NCBI GenBank assembly: GCA_020025885.1
Contig: JAHHRJ010000018.1
Location: forward strand, 1 to 39,122
Direction: 5' to 3'
Source of the DNA: Butyricicoccus sp.
GTDB taxonomy: Bacteria > Bacillota > Clostridia > Oscillospirales > Butyricicoccaceae
DNA length: 39,122 nt
In this document: positions 30,196 to 39,040 of the stretch, in pieces
How the letters are laid out: each line of letters begins with the position of its first letter
How positions within the stretch are numbered: position 1 is the stretch's first letter
The notes under the pieces: model-generated
Databases searched by the model: none
Seen by the model: the letters and a program-made list of their open reading frames with translations, nothing else
What the model was told of the DNA's origin: nothing
Program-made: the position numbers and the translations under genes

Positions 30196-32889
30196 TTCCG
30201 ATTCCGATGAATCATCCTTCTGCTGTGCAGCTTCTTGCTGGCGCTGTTTCATTTCTTCTTCCAGCTTTGCCAGTTTTTCCAGCATGGTCTTCGCTTGCTG
30301 CGAACCGCCTTCAGCCGCCTTGGTCATCCAGTTCTTGGCTTCTACCATGTTCCGGCCAACGCCTTCACCATTCCAATAAAGTGCACCTACATGATACTGC
30401 GCCGGCATATGTCCAGCCTCAGCCGAGCGGAGCGCCCAAGCAAATTCCTTGCTCGCATCCTTTTCCACGCCCTGTCCTTCGTGATACATCTGTGCCAGAT
30501 GGAAACCAGCCGGAGCAAATCCAAGCTCTCCTGCCTTCTCATAAAGCTCGGCTGCCTTTTCCGGATTGATCTGACCACCAATGCCGCTTGTATACATATA
30601 CGCCAGATTCATCATGGATTCCGGATTGCCGCCTGCCGCGCCGCGTTCAAACCAACGACGTGCCTGCTCATTGTCCTGTTCCACATGATCTCCCTTGGCA
30701 TAGCAAAGCCCCAGCACACCAGCCGCCGCACCATTTCCACCATCCGCTGCAATTTCCAGCATATGCAGTCCAGCCTTTTCATCCTGCTCAATGCCGTCGC
30801 CATCGAGCAAACGCATACCACTGTAAAGCAGACCTTCCGGAGTCGCACCGCGCACGGTATCGCGGCGGGTTTCCAGCGTCTTGAGCAGAGGCTCTGCACG
30901 ACGATCGCCAGCTTCCCGTGCTTTCTTCGCCCAGTCGCAAGCATTTTCCAGCAAAACAACGACCTGCTTCGGATCGCGCAGTCCCTGTGTGCGTTTCCAA
31001 TAGAGGAGTGCCATTTCACGCAATGCATTGGCATTTCCATGATCTGCCAGCGGCTTCAGCAGTTCTTCTGCCTTTTCCAGATCGTTGAGCTCGCCCTCTG
31101 CATCACGGTATGCCATGCCGAGATATAGTGCGCCCTGATCTTCGCCCTGCTCATATGCCTTGCGATACCAGTCCATTGCGGTTTCCATATTCTTTTCAAC
31201 GCTCTTACCTTCTTCATAGGCAACACCCAGCAGGATCATTGCGCGTGCATTGCCTGCTTCTGCTGCCTTCTGGTAGTAAGAGATCGCCTTCGGAAGATCC
31301 TGTTCTGTACAAGTGCCGGTTTCATTTGCCATACCGAGAAACAGAAGTGCACGGGTGCTTCCCTGCTCGGCTGCCTTGGTATACCATTCAAATGCCTTCT
31401 GCTGGTCAATGGCTACATCGCCTTCACCCTTTTCGTAATACTGTCCCAGTGCCGCAGTTGCCTCTGCAATGCCTTCCTCTGCGCACTGTTCATACAGTTC
31501 ACGTGCCTTCTGGTGATCGCCTGCCTTGTATGCTTCCACAGCTTCCACAAAGTTCTCTTTTCCATTGCCCTGCATACGGATAAGATCTGACAGCATTTTG
31601 CGCGCCTTTTCCACACCCTGCTCCGCTGCCTTTTCCAGCCACAGGCGGGCACGGGTCAGCATTTCAGACTGCATCTCTGCATTGAGGTCGCGTGCACGCT
31701 CCAAATACCACAGACCCAGCTCATACTGTGCCTGTGCATAGCCCTGTTCTGCGGCTCTTGTGTACCACTGTACCGCTGCAACCGGATCTTGCCCGCAGCC
31801 AAATCCGCGGCGGTATGCGGATGCCAAAAACAGCTGTGCACGTGGATTGCCCTGCTCGGCTGCCTTCAAATACCAGCCAAATGCTTCTTCTGGGCGCGGC
31901 TCAAACTCGCCTTCGCCGCCATTTTCGCACAGAACGCCAGCCGAACACTGTGCACGTGCATGCCCCAGCTCTGCGCCCTTGGTGTACCAGCGCAGCGCCT
32001 TCTTGTAATCCTGCCGCACACCCTCGCCGTTTTCATAACACAGACCGAGATTAAATGCCGCTGCCGCAGAGCCAGCGCCAGCTGACTGACGGAACAAAAA
32101 CGCTGCGTTCTGGAAGTCGCCCTTTTTGTAGTACTCTACGCCTTGGCGCATCCACTCATCGCGTTCGCTCTCTTTGAGGTTATCAATGAGCTGCTGTGCC
32201 TTATCATGTCCCTGCTCGGCTGCTGCCTTTGCAAGCGGCAATGCCTTGTCAAAATCGCGCTCGATCAGATCACCCTTGCTGTACATCAGTGCAAGGTTAA
32301 ACTGCGCAGAAGCATCACCCAGATCAGCCGCCTTTTGCAGCCATTCTGCCGCCTTTTCACCATTCACCTCAAAACCAAGCCCCTTGATATAAAGGGTCGC
32401 AATGAACAGCATTGCACGCGGATACCCGAGTCTTGCGGCAGCGAGTGCACAGTCAAAGCTGCGCTGCAAGGAGCGCTCTACGCCCTTGCCCGCAAAAAAC
32501 ATTTGACCGAACTCAAAAATCGCCGCTGGAAATCCACCCTTAGCCGCCTCGCCAAGTGCCTCCAAAGCGGTGCTGTAATCGCCGCTTTCCCGTGCTGCCA
32601 TACCTTTTTCATAGAGTGCAGTTGCCTCTTCTTCTGGAATAGTCAGCGTAGGCTGCGATGCAGCTGATTCTTCTGCTGCTTCCTCTACGGGTTCAAACAT
32701 TGCATGAATCTCTGCGATTTTGGCTTCTGCCTCGCCGTGTCCAAGCTCTTTCGCGTGCTCGAGGAAATCCAATGCTTTTTCATATTCCTGCTCTTGGATC
32801 GCATCTATTGCATCTTCAAACAGTATTTTTGCCTGTTTTGCACGTTTTTTTTGTTTTCTTTCTTCAGAATTCCCAAAGGGCCATATCAT
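30193..32889 (-). CDS. Large Sel1-repeat (TPR-like) protein
   Basis: An 898-aa protein made almost wholly of Sel1-like repeats of about 36 residues (A..WY.KAAEQG...AQ..LG..Y..G.GV..D pattern), at least fifteen by eye, from about residue 85 to 875. The N-terminus MIWPFGNSEERKQKKRAKQA is basic and not a signal peptide; a Glu/Ala-rich spacer follows. The C-terminus is a charged tail (EEEMKQRQQEAAQQKDDSSE). Sel1 repeats form solenoids that assemble protein complexes, so an intracellular scaffold is likely. GAGGAGG lies eight bases before the ATG at 32889. It is monocistronic. Confidence 0.88.
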   Translation of the reverse strand: MIWPFGNSEERKQKKRAKQAKILFEDAIDAIQEQEYEKALDFLEHAKELGHGEAEAKIAEIHAMFEPVEEAAEESAASQPTLTIPEEEATALYEKGMAARESGDYSTALEALGEAAKGGFPAAIFEFGQMFFAGKGVERSLQRSFDCALAAARLGYPRAMLFIATLYIKGLGFEVNGEKAAEWLQKAADLGDASAQFNLALMYSKGDLIERDFDKALPLAKAAAEQGHDKAQQLIDNLKESERDEWMRQGVEYYKKGDFQNAAFLFRQSAGAGSAAAAFNLGLCYENGEGVRQDYKKALRWYTKGAELGHARAQCSAGVLCENGGEGEFEPRPEEAFGWYLKAAEQGNPRAQLFLASAYRRGFGCGQDPVAAVQWYTRAAEQGYAQAQYELGLWYLERARDLNAEMQSEMLTRARLWLEKAAEQGVEKARKMLSDLIRMQGNGKENFVEAVEAYKAGDHQKARELYEQCAEEGIAEATAALGQYYEKGEGDVAIDQQKAFEWYTKAAEQGSTRALLFLGMANETGTCTEQDLPKAISYYQKAAEAGNARAMILLGVAYEEGKSVEKNMETAMDWYRKAYEQGEDQGALYLGMAYRDAEGELNDLEKAEELLKPLADHGNANALREMALLYWKRTQGLRDPKQVVVLLENACDWAKKAREAGDRRAEPLLKTLETRRDTVRGATPEGLLYSGMRLLDGDGIEQDEKAGLHMLEIAADGGNGAAAGVLGLCYAKGDHVEQDNEQARRWFERGAAGGNPESMMNLAYMYTSGIGGQINPEKAAELYEKAGELGFAPAGFHLAQMYHEGQGVEKDASKEFAWALRSAEAGHMPAQYHVGALYWNGEGVGRNMVEAKNWMTKAAEGGSQQAKTMLEKLAKLEEEMKQRQQEAAQQKDDSSESE

Positions 32890-32935
32890 CTTTTTGTCCT
32901 CCTCATAGCGGCATCTCAGTCCGCTCCTGTTTATC

Positions 32936-32964
32936 ATTTTACCACACCCCTGCCTCTTTCACAA
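32936..32964 (-). promoter_or_regulatory. Promoter of the Sel1-repeat gene
   Basis: On the minus strand TTGTGA (32959-32964), 17-base spacer, TAAAAT (32936-32941). The start of transcription would lie about 40 bases before the start codon. Confidence 0.55.
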
Positions 32965-33118
32965 GAAAAGCGCGTCGCTTTTTTCAGAATGATAAATTTC
33001 TGCTATACGCTATGATTTCAGCCCTATTTTTAGGTCAATCGCGAATTTTGTTTTTCGTCCATTGACATAGTATACAAATTTTCGGGATATAAATTTTTTA
33101 TTGCATTTACACTTTTTC

Positions 33119-33147
33119 TTGCAACTTCTTGTGCTTTCTTGTATATT
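33119..33147 (+). promoter_or_regulatory. Promoter of the nucleobase permease
   Basis: TTGCAA (33119-33124), 17-base spacer, TATATT (33142-33147). An upstream TTGACA at 33062 has no good -10 at normal spacing. The 326-base gap 32890-33215 was read for a purine or xanthine riboswitch, and none was recognised. Confidence 0.5.
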
Positions 33148-33215
33148 TAAAGTATCAGATTCTATTGCGAAAAAAATTTTTTTGCTCAGAATAAAAAAAA
33201 GAAGAGGTGGTCATT

Positions 33216-34532
33216 ATGAACAAAAATCCCCCATCCGACGCAGCATCTGTTTTTCAATACGAAGGCATTCCTGCGACAAACCAGCTGATTCCACTCGGTC
33301 TCCAACACGTTGTTGCCGCGATCGTTGGCATTGTAACCCCTTCCATCTTAGTCGCAAACACCTGTAATATCGAGGGTGCAGACCGAACTTTGCTGATTCA
33401 AGTCTCCCTTTTGGTGACAGCACTTGCAACACTCTTGCAGCTTTTCCCGATTTTTGGACGCATTGGTTCTCGTCTTCCAGTCATCATGGGTATCAGCTTT
33501 GCATATGTGCCTACGCTGCTCGCGATCGGCGGACAATTCGATCTCCCAACCATTCTGGGTGCGGAAATCATCGGCGGTGTCATCGCGATCTTGTTTGGTA
33601 TCTTCGTCAAGCAAATTCGTGTACTCTTCCCGCCGCTCGTAACGGGTACCGTTATTTTTACCATCGGTTTGTCTCTTTATCCAACTGCAATCAAATACAT
33701 GGCTGGCGGTGTTGGTTCCGAAAGCTTTGGCTCTCCGAAAAACTGGCTCGTTGCCGTTATCACACTCGTTGTTGTAACCGTTCTAAGCCACTTCTGCAAA
33801 GGCGTTCTCAAGCTCGGCGCAATTCTTTTCGGCATGATTGTTGGTTACATCGTTGCCTTTGCGCTTGGCATGGTAGACTTCTCGGCGGTCGGCTCAGCTG
33901 GCTGGTTCAATCTGCCGCAGCCCATGCACTTTGGTCTAAAGTTTGAAATCAGTGCCTGTATTTCGCTCGCGATCGTATATCTGGTCAATGCAGTGCAGAC
34001 CATCGGCGACTTAAGCTCTACCACCATGGGCGGTATGGACCGTATGCCGACAGATAAGGAGCTGTCCGGTGGTATTATGGGACAAGGTGTTATGAGTATC
34101 GTTGGTGCATTGTTTGGCGGTCTGCCGACTGCATCTTACAGCCAGAATGTGGGCATCGTGACCATCAACCGTGTCATCAACCGCGCTGTATTTACTTTCG
34201 CGGCGATTATACTCGCAGTTGCAGGCTTTGTGCCCAAGTTCTCCTCTATCCTGACCACCATTCCACAGAGTGTTATCGGCGGTGCAACAATCTCCGTATT
34301 TGCAACCATTACCATGACGGGTATCCGTATGATTACCTCAGATGGTTTCTCCATGCGTTCGAGTGCTGTTGTTGGTCTTGCCGTTGCAATCGGTACTGGC
34401 ATCACACAGGTACAGGGTTCGCTCGGCGGCTTCCCTGCATGGGTAACGACCGTATTTGGTTCCTCTCCAGTCGTGCTTTCCACACTGGTTGCGATCCTGC
34501 TCAACCTGACACTTCCAAAGGAAAACAAATAA
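33216..34532 (+). CDS. NCS2/NAT nucleobase:cation symporter (xanthine/uracil permease family)
   Basis: A 438-aa membrane transporter with about 14 segments. It has the NAT-family QH motif in the first segment (PLGLQHVVAAIVG), AVQTIGDLSSTT in the eighth with the conserved acidic residue, and the signature SYSQNVGIVTINRV (NxGxxxxT). These point to purine (xanthine or urate) uptake; uracil cannot be excluded. The ATG at 33216 lies five bases after AGAGGTGG and is preferred over GTG at 33207. If the selenium genes serve a purine hydroxylase, purine import would fit, but this is inference. Its terminator is split by a repeat insertion. Confidence 0.9.
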   Translation: MNKNPPSDAASVFQYEGIPATNQLIPLGLQHVVAAIVGIVTPSILVANTCNIEGADRTLLIQVSLLVTALATLLQLFPIFGRIGSRLPVIMGISFAYVPTLLAIGGQFDLPTILGAEIIGGVIAILFGIFVKQIRVLFPPLVTGTVIFTIGLSLYPTAIKYMAGGVGSESFGSPKNWLVAVITLVVVTVLSHFCKGVLKLGAILFGMIVGYIVAFALGMVDFSAVGSAGWFNLPQPMHFGLKFEISACISLAIVYLVNAVQTIGDLSSTTMGGMDRMPTDKELSGGIMGQGVMSIVGALFGGLPTASYSQNVGIVTINRVINRAVFTFAAIILAVAGFVPKFSSILTTIPQSVIGGATISVFATITMTGIRMITSDGFSMRSSAVVGLAVAIGTGITQVQGSLGGFPAWVTTVFGSSPVVLSTLVAILLNLTLPKENK

Positions 34533-34557
34533 TTCCATACGCTTATAAAAACAAAAA

Positions 34558-34586
34558 CAGAGCGGATCACCGAAATGATCCGCTCT
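34558..34586 (+). terminator. Left copy of the permease terminator hairpin (T-run lost)
   Basis: AGAGCGGATCA (34559-34569) and TGATCCGCTCT (34576-34586) form a perfect 11-bp stem around CCGAAA. It is followed by CAGTTTG rather than a T-run, because the repeat at 34587 begins there. Confidence 0.75.
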
Positions 34587-34799
34587 CAGTTTGTCGAAAA
34601 AGTCTTTTCACTGTTTTGCCTCGGAGCGAAGCGACTTAAAATTTTCAAAATCCAAGGACATGCGCCTTGGATTTTGCCCACGACCCGCGCAAACGTGCGC
34701 GAAACCGAGGGTATCAGAGCCAGTTTCTACCGGAACTGGCTCTGTATCTAGGGGGACTGGGTTCCCCTGGAAAGACTGTCGAAGTTCTTCGACAGTCTC
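34587..34799 (+). mobile_element. 213-bp repeat insertion within a terminator (dispersed repeat copy 3)
   Basis: The segment is flanked by identical 29-bp direct repeats (34558-34586 and 34800-34828), each a full terminator hairpin. Inside are hairpins ATCCAAGG/CCTTGGAT (34651-34673), GAGCCAGTT/AACTGGCTC (34720-34745) and the shared 52-bp core (34748-34799) that ends GACTGTCGAAG/CTTCGACAGTC. The left end GTTTGTCGAAAAAGTC resembles the inverted right end. No frame is credible. A non-autonomous element is likely. Confidence 0.6.
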
Positions 34800-34836
34800 C
34801 AGAGCGGATCACCGAAATGATCCGCTCTGTTCTTTT
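34800..34836 (+). terminator. Right copy of the permease terminator with T-run
   Basis: The same 11-bp stem (34801-34811 with 34818-34828) followed by GTTCTTTTC. It is probably the original 3' half of the permease terminator and may also act for the convergent aminopeptidase operon. Confidence 0.75.
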
Positions 34837-34891
34837 CTAAAATGCTGAAATGCTGGAAAATTTTTCTTCCAAGCGTTTCTTTTATGCTTTT

Positions 34892-35893
34892 TTAGTGTGC
34901 CTCAGAAGCATAAGCTGCGATCAGCTTTGCAGTCTGCTCAATGTCTGATACGCTGCACATCTCGCTGGGAGAATGGATAAAGCGTGTTGGAACGGAAATT
35001 GCACCAGCCAGTGCACCCATTGCTGTCTTTTGCAGCATTGCAGTATCTGTGCCGCCGAACTGCAAAATCTCATGCTGTGCAGGGATCTCATGCTTTGCAG
35101 CAGTCTCATCGAGTGCACGCACGATCTCTGGGCTGCAAATGACAGCAGAGTCCATAATCTTGATTGCCGGACCCTGTCCCATATGGCAATCCATCGGGTA
35201 CTGATGCTCTGGCAAATCGCCAGTATCGGTTACATCAACTGCAATTCCAATATCAGGCTCGATTGCAAACGCTGCTGGACCTGCACCGCGCAGACCCACC
35301 TCTTCCTGTACCGTGAATACAAAATACAGATCATCCTGTACGGTCTCTGGCAGCTGCTCCATTGCCAAAAGCAGGGAAACACAGCCAATGCGGTTGTCCA
35401 TATACGGACCACAGATTACGCCATCCTGCTCAAACGGAGCTGCTGCGTATACTGCAAAATCACCTACGCGTACCTTGACATGCTCGCGATCCTTCGCACC
35501 TGTATCAACAAACAGATGGGAGATGTTCATATCCTTCCAGTCGGTCTTTTCTTCATAGGAGATTACACCGCGTGTGCCGTTTGCAAACTGCACCTGAATA
35601 TTGATGAGGTCACGCCACGGCAAACCGCCAACCTGAGAAAAACGCACAAAGCCCTTTTCATCAATGCAGGTTGCAACCAGACCGATGGAGTCCATATGTG
35701 CTGCAAACATAATCTTCTTGCGGTTTTCGCCCACACCCTTCTTGTGGCAGATCAGGTTGCCGAGGGTATCTGTCTGGATGTTGTCGCAGTAATCGGCAGC
35801 CAGTGCGCCAATGACTTCGCGTACACGATCTTCACGACCAGACGGACCAAAAGCGCCGCCTACTTTGCTGTAATATTCAAAAACCTTAGACAT
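34892..35893 (-). CDS. M42 family aminopeptidase (third of three)
   Basis: A 333-aa M42 metallopeptidase. Metal ligands and catalytic residues are H66-M-D68, D166 in YMDNRIGC, E197-E198 in TVQEEVGLRGA, D220 in VDVTD and a final histidine in RFIHSPSEM. GGTDTAML precedes that. The family forms cytoplasmic tetrahedral complexes that trim N-terminal residues from peptides (glutamyl/leucyl type). It overlaps the preceding gene by 8 bp, so the two are translationally coupled. The upstream SD is within the end of that gene. Confidence 0.93.
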   Translation of the reverse strand: MSKVFEYYSKVGGAFGPSGREDRVREVIGALAADYCDNIQTDTLGNLICHKKGVGENRKKIMFAAHMDSIGLVATCIDEKGFVRFSQVGGLPWRDLINIQVQFANGTRGVISYEEKTDWKDMNISHLFVDTGAKDREHVKVRVGDFAVYAAAPFEQDGVICGPYMDNRIGCVSLLLAMEQLPETVQDDLYFVFTVQEEVGLRGAGPAAFAIEPDIGIAVDVTDTGDLPEHQYPMDCHMGQGPAIKIMDSAVICSPEIVRALDETAAKHEIPAQHEILQFGGTDTAMLQKTAMGALAGAISVPTRFIHSPSEMCSVSDIEQTAKLIAAYASEAH

Positions 35894-36950
35894 TTGCGTC
35901 TCCTCCGATTTCCTCTAAAAATGCCTGTGCGGTACGATATACCGCGATGATATCACTCTCTGCCGCTACGGACGCAGGGGAATGGATATAACGCAGCGGT
36001 GCAGCAACGCCAACCGAGCGTACACCATCAATCGACTTGTGAATCTGACCTGCATCGGTTCCGCCCGCGATCATGTGCTTGGTCTGCCACGGGATATCAC
36101 GTGCTTCACAGGCATCACGCAGCATTTCAAACAGACCTGCATCATAGATGGTACGACCGTCCATAAACGGAAGTACGGCACCCTTGCGCACAGCACATAC
36201 CTGCTTGTGCTCTGGCGCTTGTGCAAGGTCAGCCGCTGTGGTTCCCTCAACGACCAGACAGAAGCCCGGACGAATCGCAAACGCCGCAGTTGCCGCACCG
36301 CGCAGACCAGCTTCTTCCTGTACGTGGAAGCTAAACCATGTGTCTACTGCTGGCTGCTCGCGCATGAGCATCAGCATAACAGCACAGCCCAGACGGTCAT
36401 CGAGTGCCTTTGCCTTGACCAGACCGTCGCCAAATGATACAATCTCTGGTGCAAATGTGCCATAGTCACCGAGAGACAGTTTTTCTTCTGCCTGCTTCTT
36501 GCTTGTGCAGCCGATATCAATATAGAGATCCTTAATTTTCGGTGTCTGTGTGCGCTCGACTGGTGTTGTCAGGTGTACTGCCTTGATGCCGATGACACCC
36601 TCGATGATCTCGCCCTCGTCGGTGCGGAACTGAATGCGCTTACCGATCACGACACGCGGGTCAACGCCGCCGATAAAGCCAAACTTTACCATGCCATCTT
36701 CGGTAAACTTCTTCGCGATCACGCCAACCTCATCCATGTGTGCGCATACCATCACAGGACGCTCAAGCGGCTTTTTGCCCTTACGGAATACCATCAGGTT
36801 TCCCATAGGGTCGGTCTCAATGCAGTCTGCATATGGCATTGCTGCCTGAAGGATAAACTCTCTTACTTCATCCTCATAGCCTGCCGGACCAAACTTTGCA
36901 CAGAGTGTGCGCGTCAGTTCCAGCAGCTCACGATATTCTTCCTGATGCAT
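35886..36950 (-). CDS. M42 family aminopeptidase (second of three)
   Basis: A 354-aa M42 peptidase: H71-M-D73 (CAHMDEVGVIAK), ALDDRLGCAVML, HVQEEAGLRGAATAA, a VVEGTTAADL in the fourth ligand position (Glu instead of Asp), AGGTDAGQI and YIHSPASV. The Glu/Asp difference and loop changes suggest a substrate range unlike the neighbour. Its ATG shares one base with the stop of the first gene (TAATG), so the three are one tightly coupled operon. Confidence 0.93.
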   Translation of the reverse strand: MHQEEYRELLELTRTLCAKFGPAGYEDEVREFILQAAMPYADCIETDPMGNLMVFRKGKKPLERPVMVCAHMDEVGVIAKKFTEDGMVKFGFIGGVDPRVVIGKRIQFRTDEGEIIEGVIGIKAVHLTTPVERTQTPKIKDLYIDIGCTSKKQAEEKLSLGDYGTFAPEIVSFGDGLVKAKALDDRLGCAVMLMLMREQPAVDTWFSFHVQEEAGLRGAATAAFAIRPGFCLVVEGTTAADLAQAPEHKQVCAVRKGAVLPFMDGRTIYDAGLFEMLRDACEARDIPWQTKHMIAGGTDAGQIHKSIDGVRSVGVAAPLRYIHSPASVAAESDIIAVYRTAQAFLEEIGGDANV

Positions 36951-38017
36951 TACAGACGCACCTCCCCGTCAAACTTTCTCAAGAAATGATAGATCAAATC
37001 GCCAACAGCCTCTGCATCGGACAGCTTAATGGTCTCGATTGGTGTATGCATATAGCGCAGTGGAATGCCCAGAATTGCCTGTGCGGTACCGCGTGCCACA
37101 ATCTGCATATCCCATGCATTCGTTCCAGTCTGACCTTCCATAATTTCCAGCTGGTAGTCCATGCCCTCTGCCTTTGCAGTGCGAATGAGCGCACGAGACA
37201 GTGCACGGTTCATGTTTGGACCCATGCCGATCATTGGACCACCGCCATATTCAAACTCACCCGGTGCGTCTGGGGTCTTTGCATGTCCAACATCGACTGC
37301 GATTGCATAATCCGGACGAATCTTGAATGTGCCAACGGCCGCACCCAGAGAAGTGACTTCTTCCTGTACGGACAGCAGAACGGCTACATCCACGTCAAGG
37401 TCTACCTTGCGCAGCTTTTCCAGTGCATGTGCAATTGCAGCCGCACCTGCGCGGTCATCCAGATTCGGGCCTGTAAAGGCATCCTTTGCAATCACTGGCA
37501 TATGCGCTTTGTCTGCCGGAAACCAGATTGGCGTACCAATCGGGATCACTGGTGCTGCATCGAGCAGACCCGTATCAATACACATCTTATAAACTGGCAG
37601 AGCCTTATCCGACTCGCCTGCGCTCAGCAAATGCGGCGGCAAGCAGCTTACAATACCGTAAAGCGGGCCATCCGGCGCACCGATGGTAACTTCTGCACCC
37701 AGCAGCATACGCGGATCTACACCGCCAACGGAACGGAAGCGCAGGAAGCCACCCTTTAACACCTCTGTTACAACAAAGCCGATCTGGTCTAAGTGGGCAT
37801 CGAGCAATACCGTCTTTGCATCCGGCTTACCTGAACGCACCAGACCGATCACATTGCCGAAACGATCGACTTCAATTTCATCACAGAGCGGCGCAAACAG
37901 ATCCCGAACCCGCTCGGACTGCGCCCGCTCAAATCCAGTGACCATAGGAATCGCCAGCAATTGCTCAATTTTACTGCGCATGGATGCACCAAGCATCCCG
38001 TTTTCTATTTCATGCAC
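36950..38017 (-). CDS. M42 family aminopeptidase (first of three)
   Basis: A 355-aa M42 peptidase: H75-L-D77 (DAHLDQIGFVVT), PNLDDRAGAAAIA, SVQEEVTSLGAAVGT, VDVGHAKTPD and YMHTPIETI. It is the most divergent of the three, with VTSLG in place of VGLRG after the catalytic glutamates. The start is GTG at 38017, eight bases after AAAGGAG; ATG at codon 8 or 13 is less well placed. The promoter upstream is good. With pepD and the OPT transporter it points to heavy peptide use. Confidence 0.92.
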   Translation of the reverse strand: MHEIENGMLGASMRSKIEQLLAIPMVTGFERAQSERVRDLFAPLCDEIEVDRFGNVIGLVRSGKPDAKTVLLDAHLDQIGFVVTEVLKGGFLRFRSVGGVDPRMLLGAEVTIGAPDGPLYGIVSCLPPHLLSAGESDKALPVYKMCIDTGLLDAAPVIPIGTPIWFPADKAHMPVIAKDAFTGPNLDDRAGAAAIAHALEKLRKVDLDVDVAVLLSVQEEVTSLGAAVGTFKIRPDYAIAVDVGHAKTPDAPGEFEYGGGPMIGMGPNMNRALSRALIRTAKAEGMDYQLEIMEGQTGTNAWDMQIVARGTAQAILGIPLRYMHTPIETIKLSDAEAVGDLIYHFLRKFDGEVRL

Positions 38018-38054
38018 GGCAAATTCTCCTTTGATGATAAATTTCTATCCTTTA

Positions 38055-38083
38055 TTATATCTCGTTTTCCCTTGCGATACAAT
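38055..38083 (-). promoter_or_regulatory. Promoter of the M42 operon
   Basis: Read on the minus strand: TTGTAT (38078-38083), 17-base spacer, TATAAT (38055-38060). Divergent elements for the pseudouridine synthase (TTGCGA 38073-38078, 17 bases, TAATAT 38096-38101) overlap it; that plus-strand promoter would give almost no leader and is less certain. Confidence 0.65.
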
Positions 38084-38107
38084 CCAAAATCTTGTAATAT
38101 AAGAAGC

Positions 38108-39001
38108 ATGAACAGAATTGTAACTTATGAATGGACAACTGAAAATGTGGGGACAACCGTTGAGCGCTTTTTACGCCGCCAAGGGGTTTCGCACCGTGTG
38201 CTTGTTGACTTAAAAAATACGGAAAACGGACTGTGTATTGACGGCGTGCCCGTCCGTACCATTGACTGTTTGCCTGAACATGGCGTACTTCGGCTCTGTC
38301 TGCCTGAGACAGACCGCAGCGACACCATCCCACAAGCAGATATTCCGCTTGAAATCGTTTACGAGGATGAAGATTTGTTTGTGCTCAATAAACCGGCTGG
38401 CATTGCGGTGCACCCCTCCCCACACAATCGCGAAAATACCATCGCAAATGGTCTCGCCGCCTTATACGCAAAGCGCGAACAACCCTTCGTCTTTCGTGCG
38501 ATCGGACGGCTGGACAAAAACACCTCCGGACTTATCGTGCTTGCAAAAAATGCACTCTCTGCCGGACTACTCACCCAACAGGCAAGCCAAAAGCTCATGC
38601 GGCATACCTATCTTGCCGTTTGCAAGGGCGAGCTGCCTGCAAGCGGCACCATTGATGCCCCCATTGCGCGCGCGGAAGGCTCTGCCATTCGCCGCATGGT
38701 ACATCCCGATGGCGACCGCGCTGTGACCCATTACGAGCGACTTTGTACACAGAATGGATATTCCCTCGCGCGTGTCTGGCTGGAAACCGGACGCACCCAC
38801 CAAATTCGTGTGCATTTTTCCCATATAGGCTATCCGCTCCCCGGAGACTTTGTCTATTGTCATGATTTCTCCCGCATCGACCGCCACGCGCTCCATGCAC
38901 ACACCTTAACTTTGTGCCAACCAATCACAGGGGAAGCCTTATTCTTTACCGCGCCCCTGCCACCTGATATGCAGGCATTTTTCCCCAATTACACCTTCTA
39001 A
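38108..39001 (+). CDS. RluA-family pseudouridine synthase
   Basis: A 297-aa enzyme: a short S4-like N-terminal part (VERFLRRQGVSHRVLVDLKN), the KPAGIAVHPS motif, catalytic D136 in IGRLDKNTSGLIVLAK, LARVWLETGRTHQIRVHFSH and a C-terminal RHALHAHTLTLCQPITGE. It converts uridines in rRNA or tRNA to pseudouridine; RluA, RluC and RluD types cannot be separated safely here. The ATG at 38108 gives the natural N-terminus, but only a poor ribosome site (AAGAAG) precedes it. It is divergent from the M42 operon. Confidence 0.92.
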   Translation: MNRIVTYEWTTENVGTTVERFLRRQGVSHRVLVDLKNTENGLCIDGVPVRTIDCLPEHGVLRLCLPETDRSDTIPQADIPLEIVYEDEDLFVLNKPAGIAVHPSPHNRENTIANGLAALYAKREQPFVFRAIGRLDKNTSGLIVLAKNALSAGLLTQQASQKLMRHTYLAVCKGELPASGTIDAPIARAEGSAIRRMVHPDGDRAVTHYERLCTQNGYSLARVWLETGRTHQIRVHFSHIGYPLPGDFVYCHDFSRIDRHALHAHTLTLCQPITGEALFFTAPLPPDMQAFFPNYTF

Positions 39002-39040
39002 ATCCAACCTATGAAAAAATATGCTTACAGTCAAAAAGAC

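Noticed and set aside
32890..33215. Purine/xanthine riboswitch before the nucleobase permease
   Set aside because: The conserved core motifs of purine-type riboswitches were not found in the leader; only AT-rich sequence and a small A/T hairpin are present.
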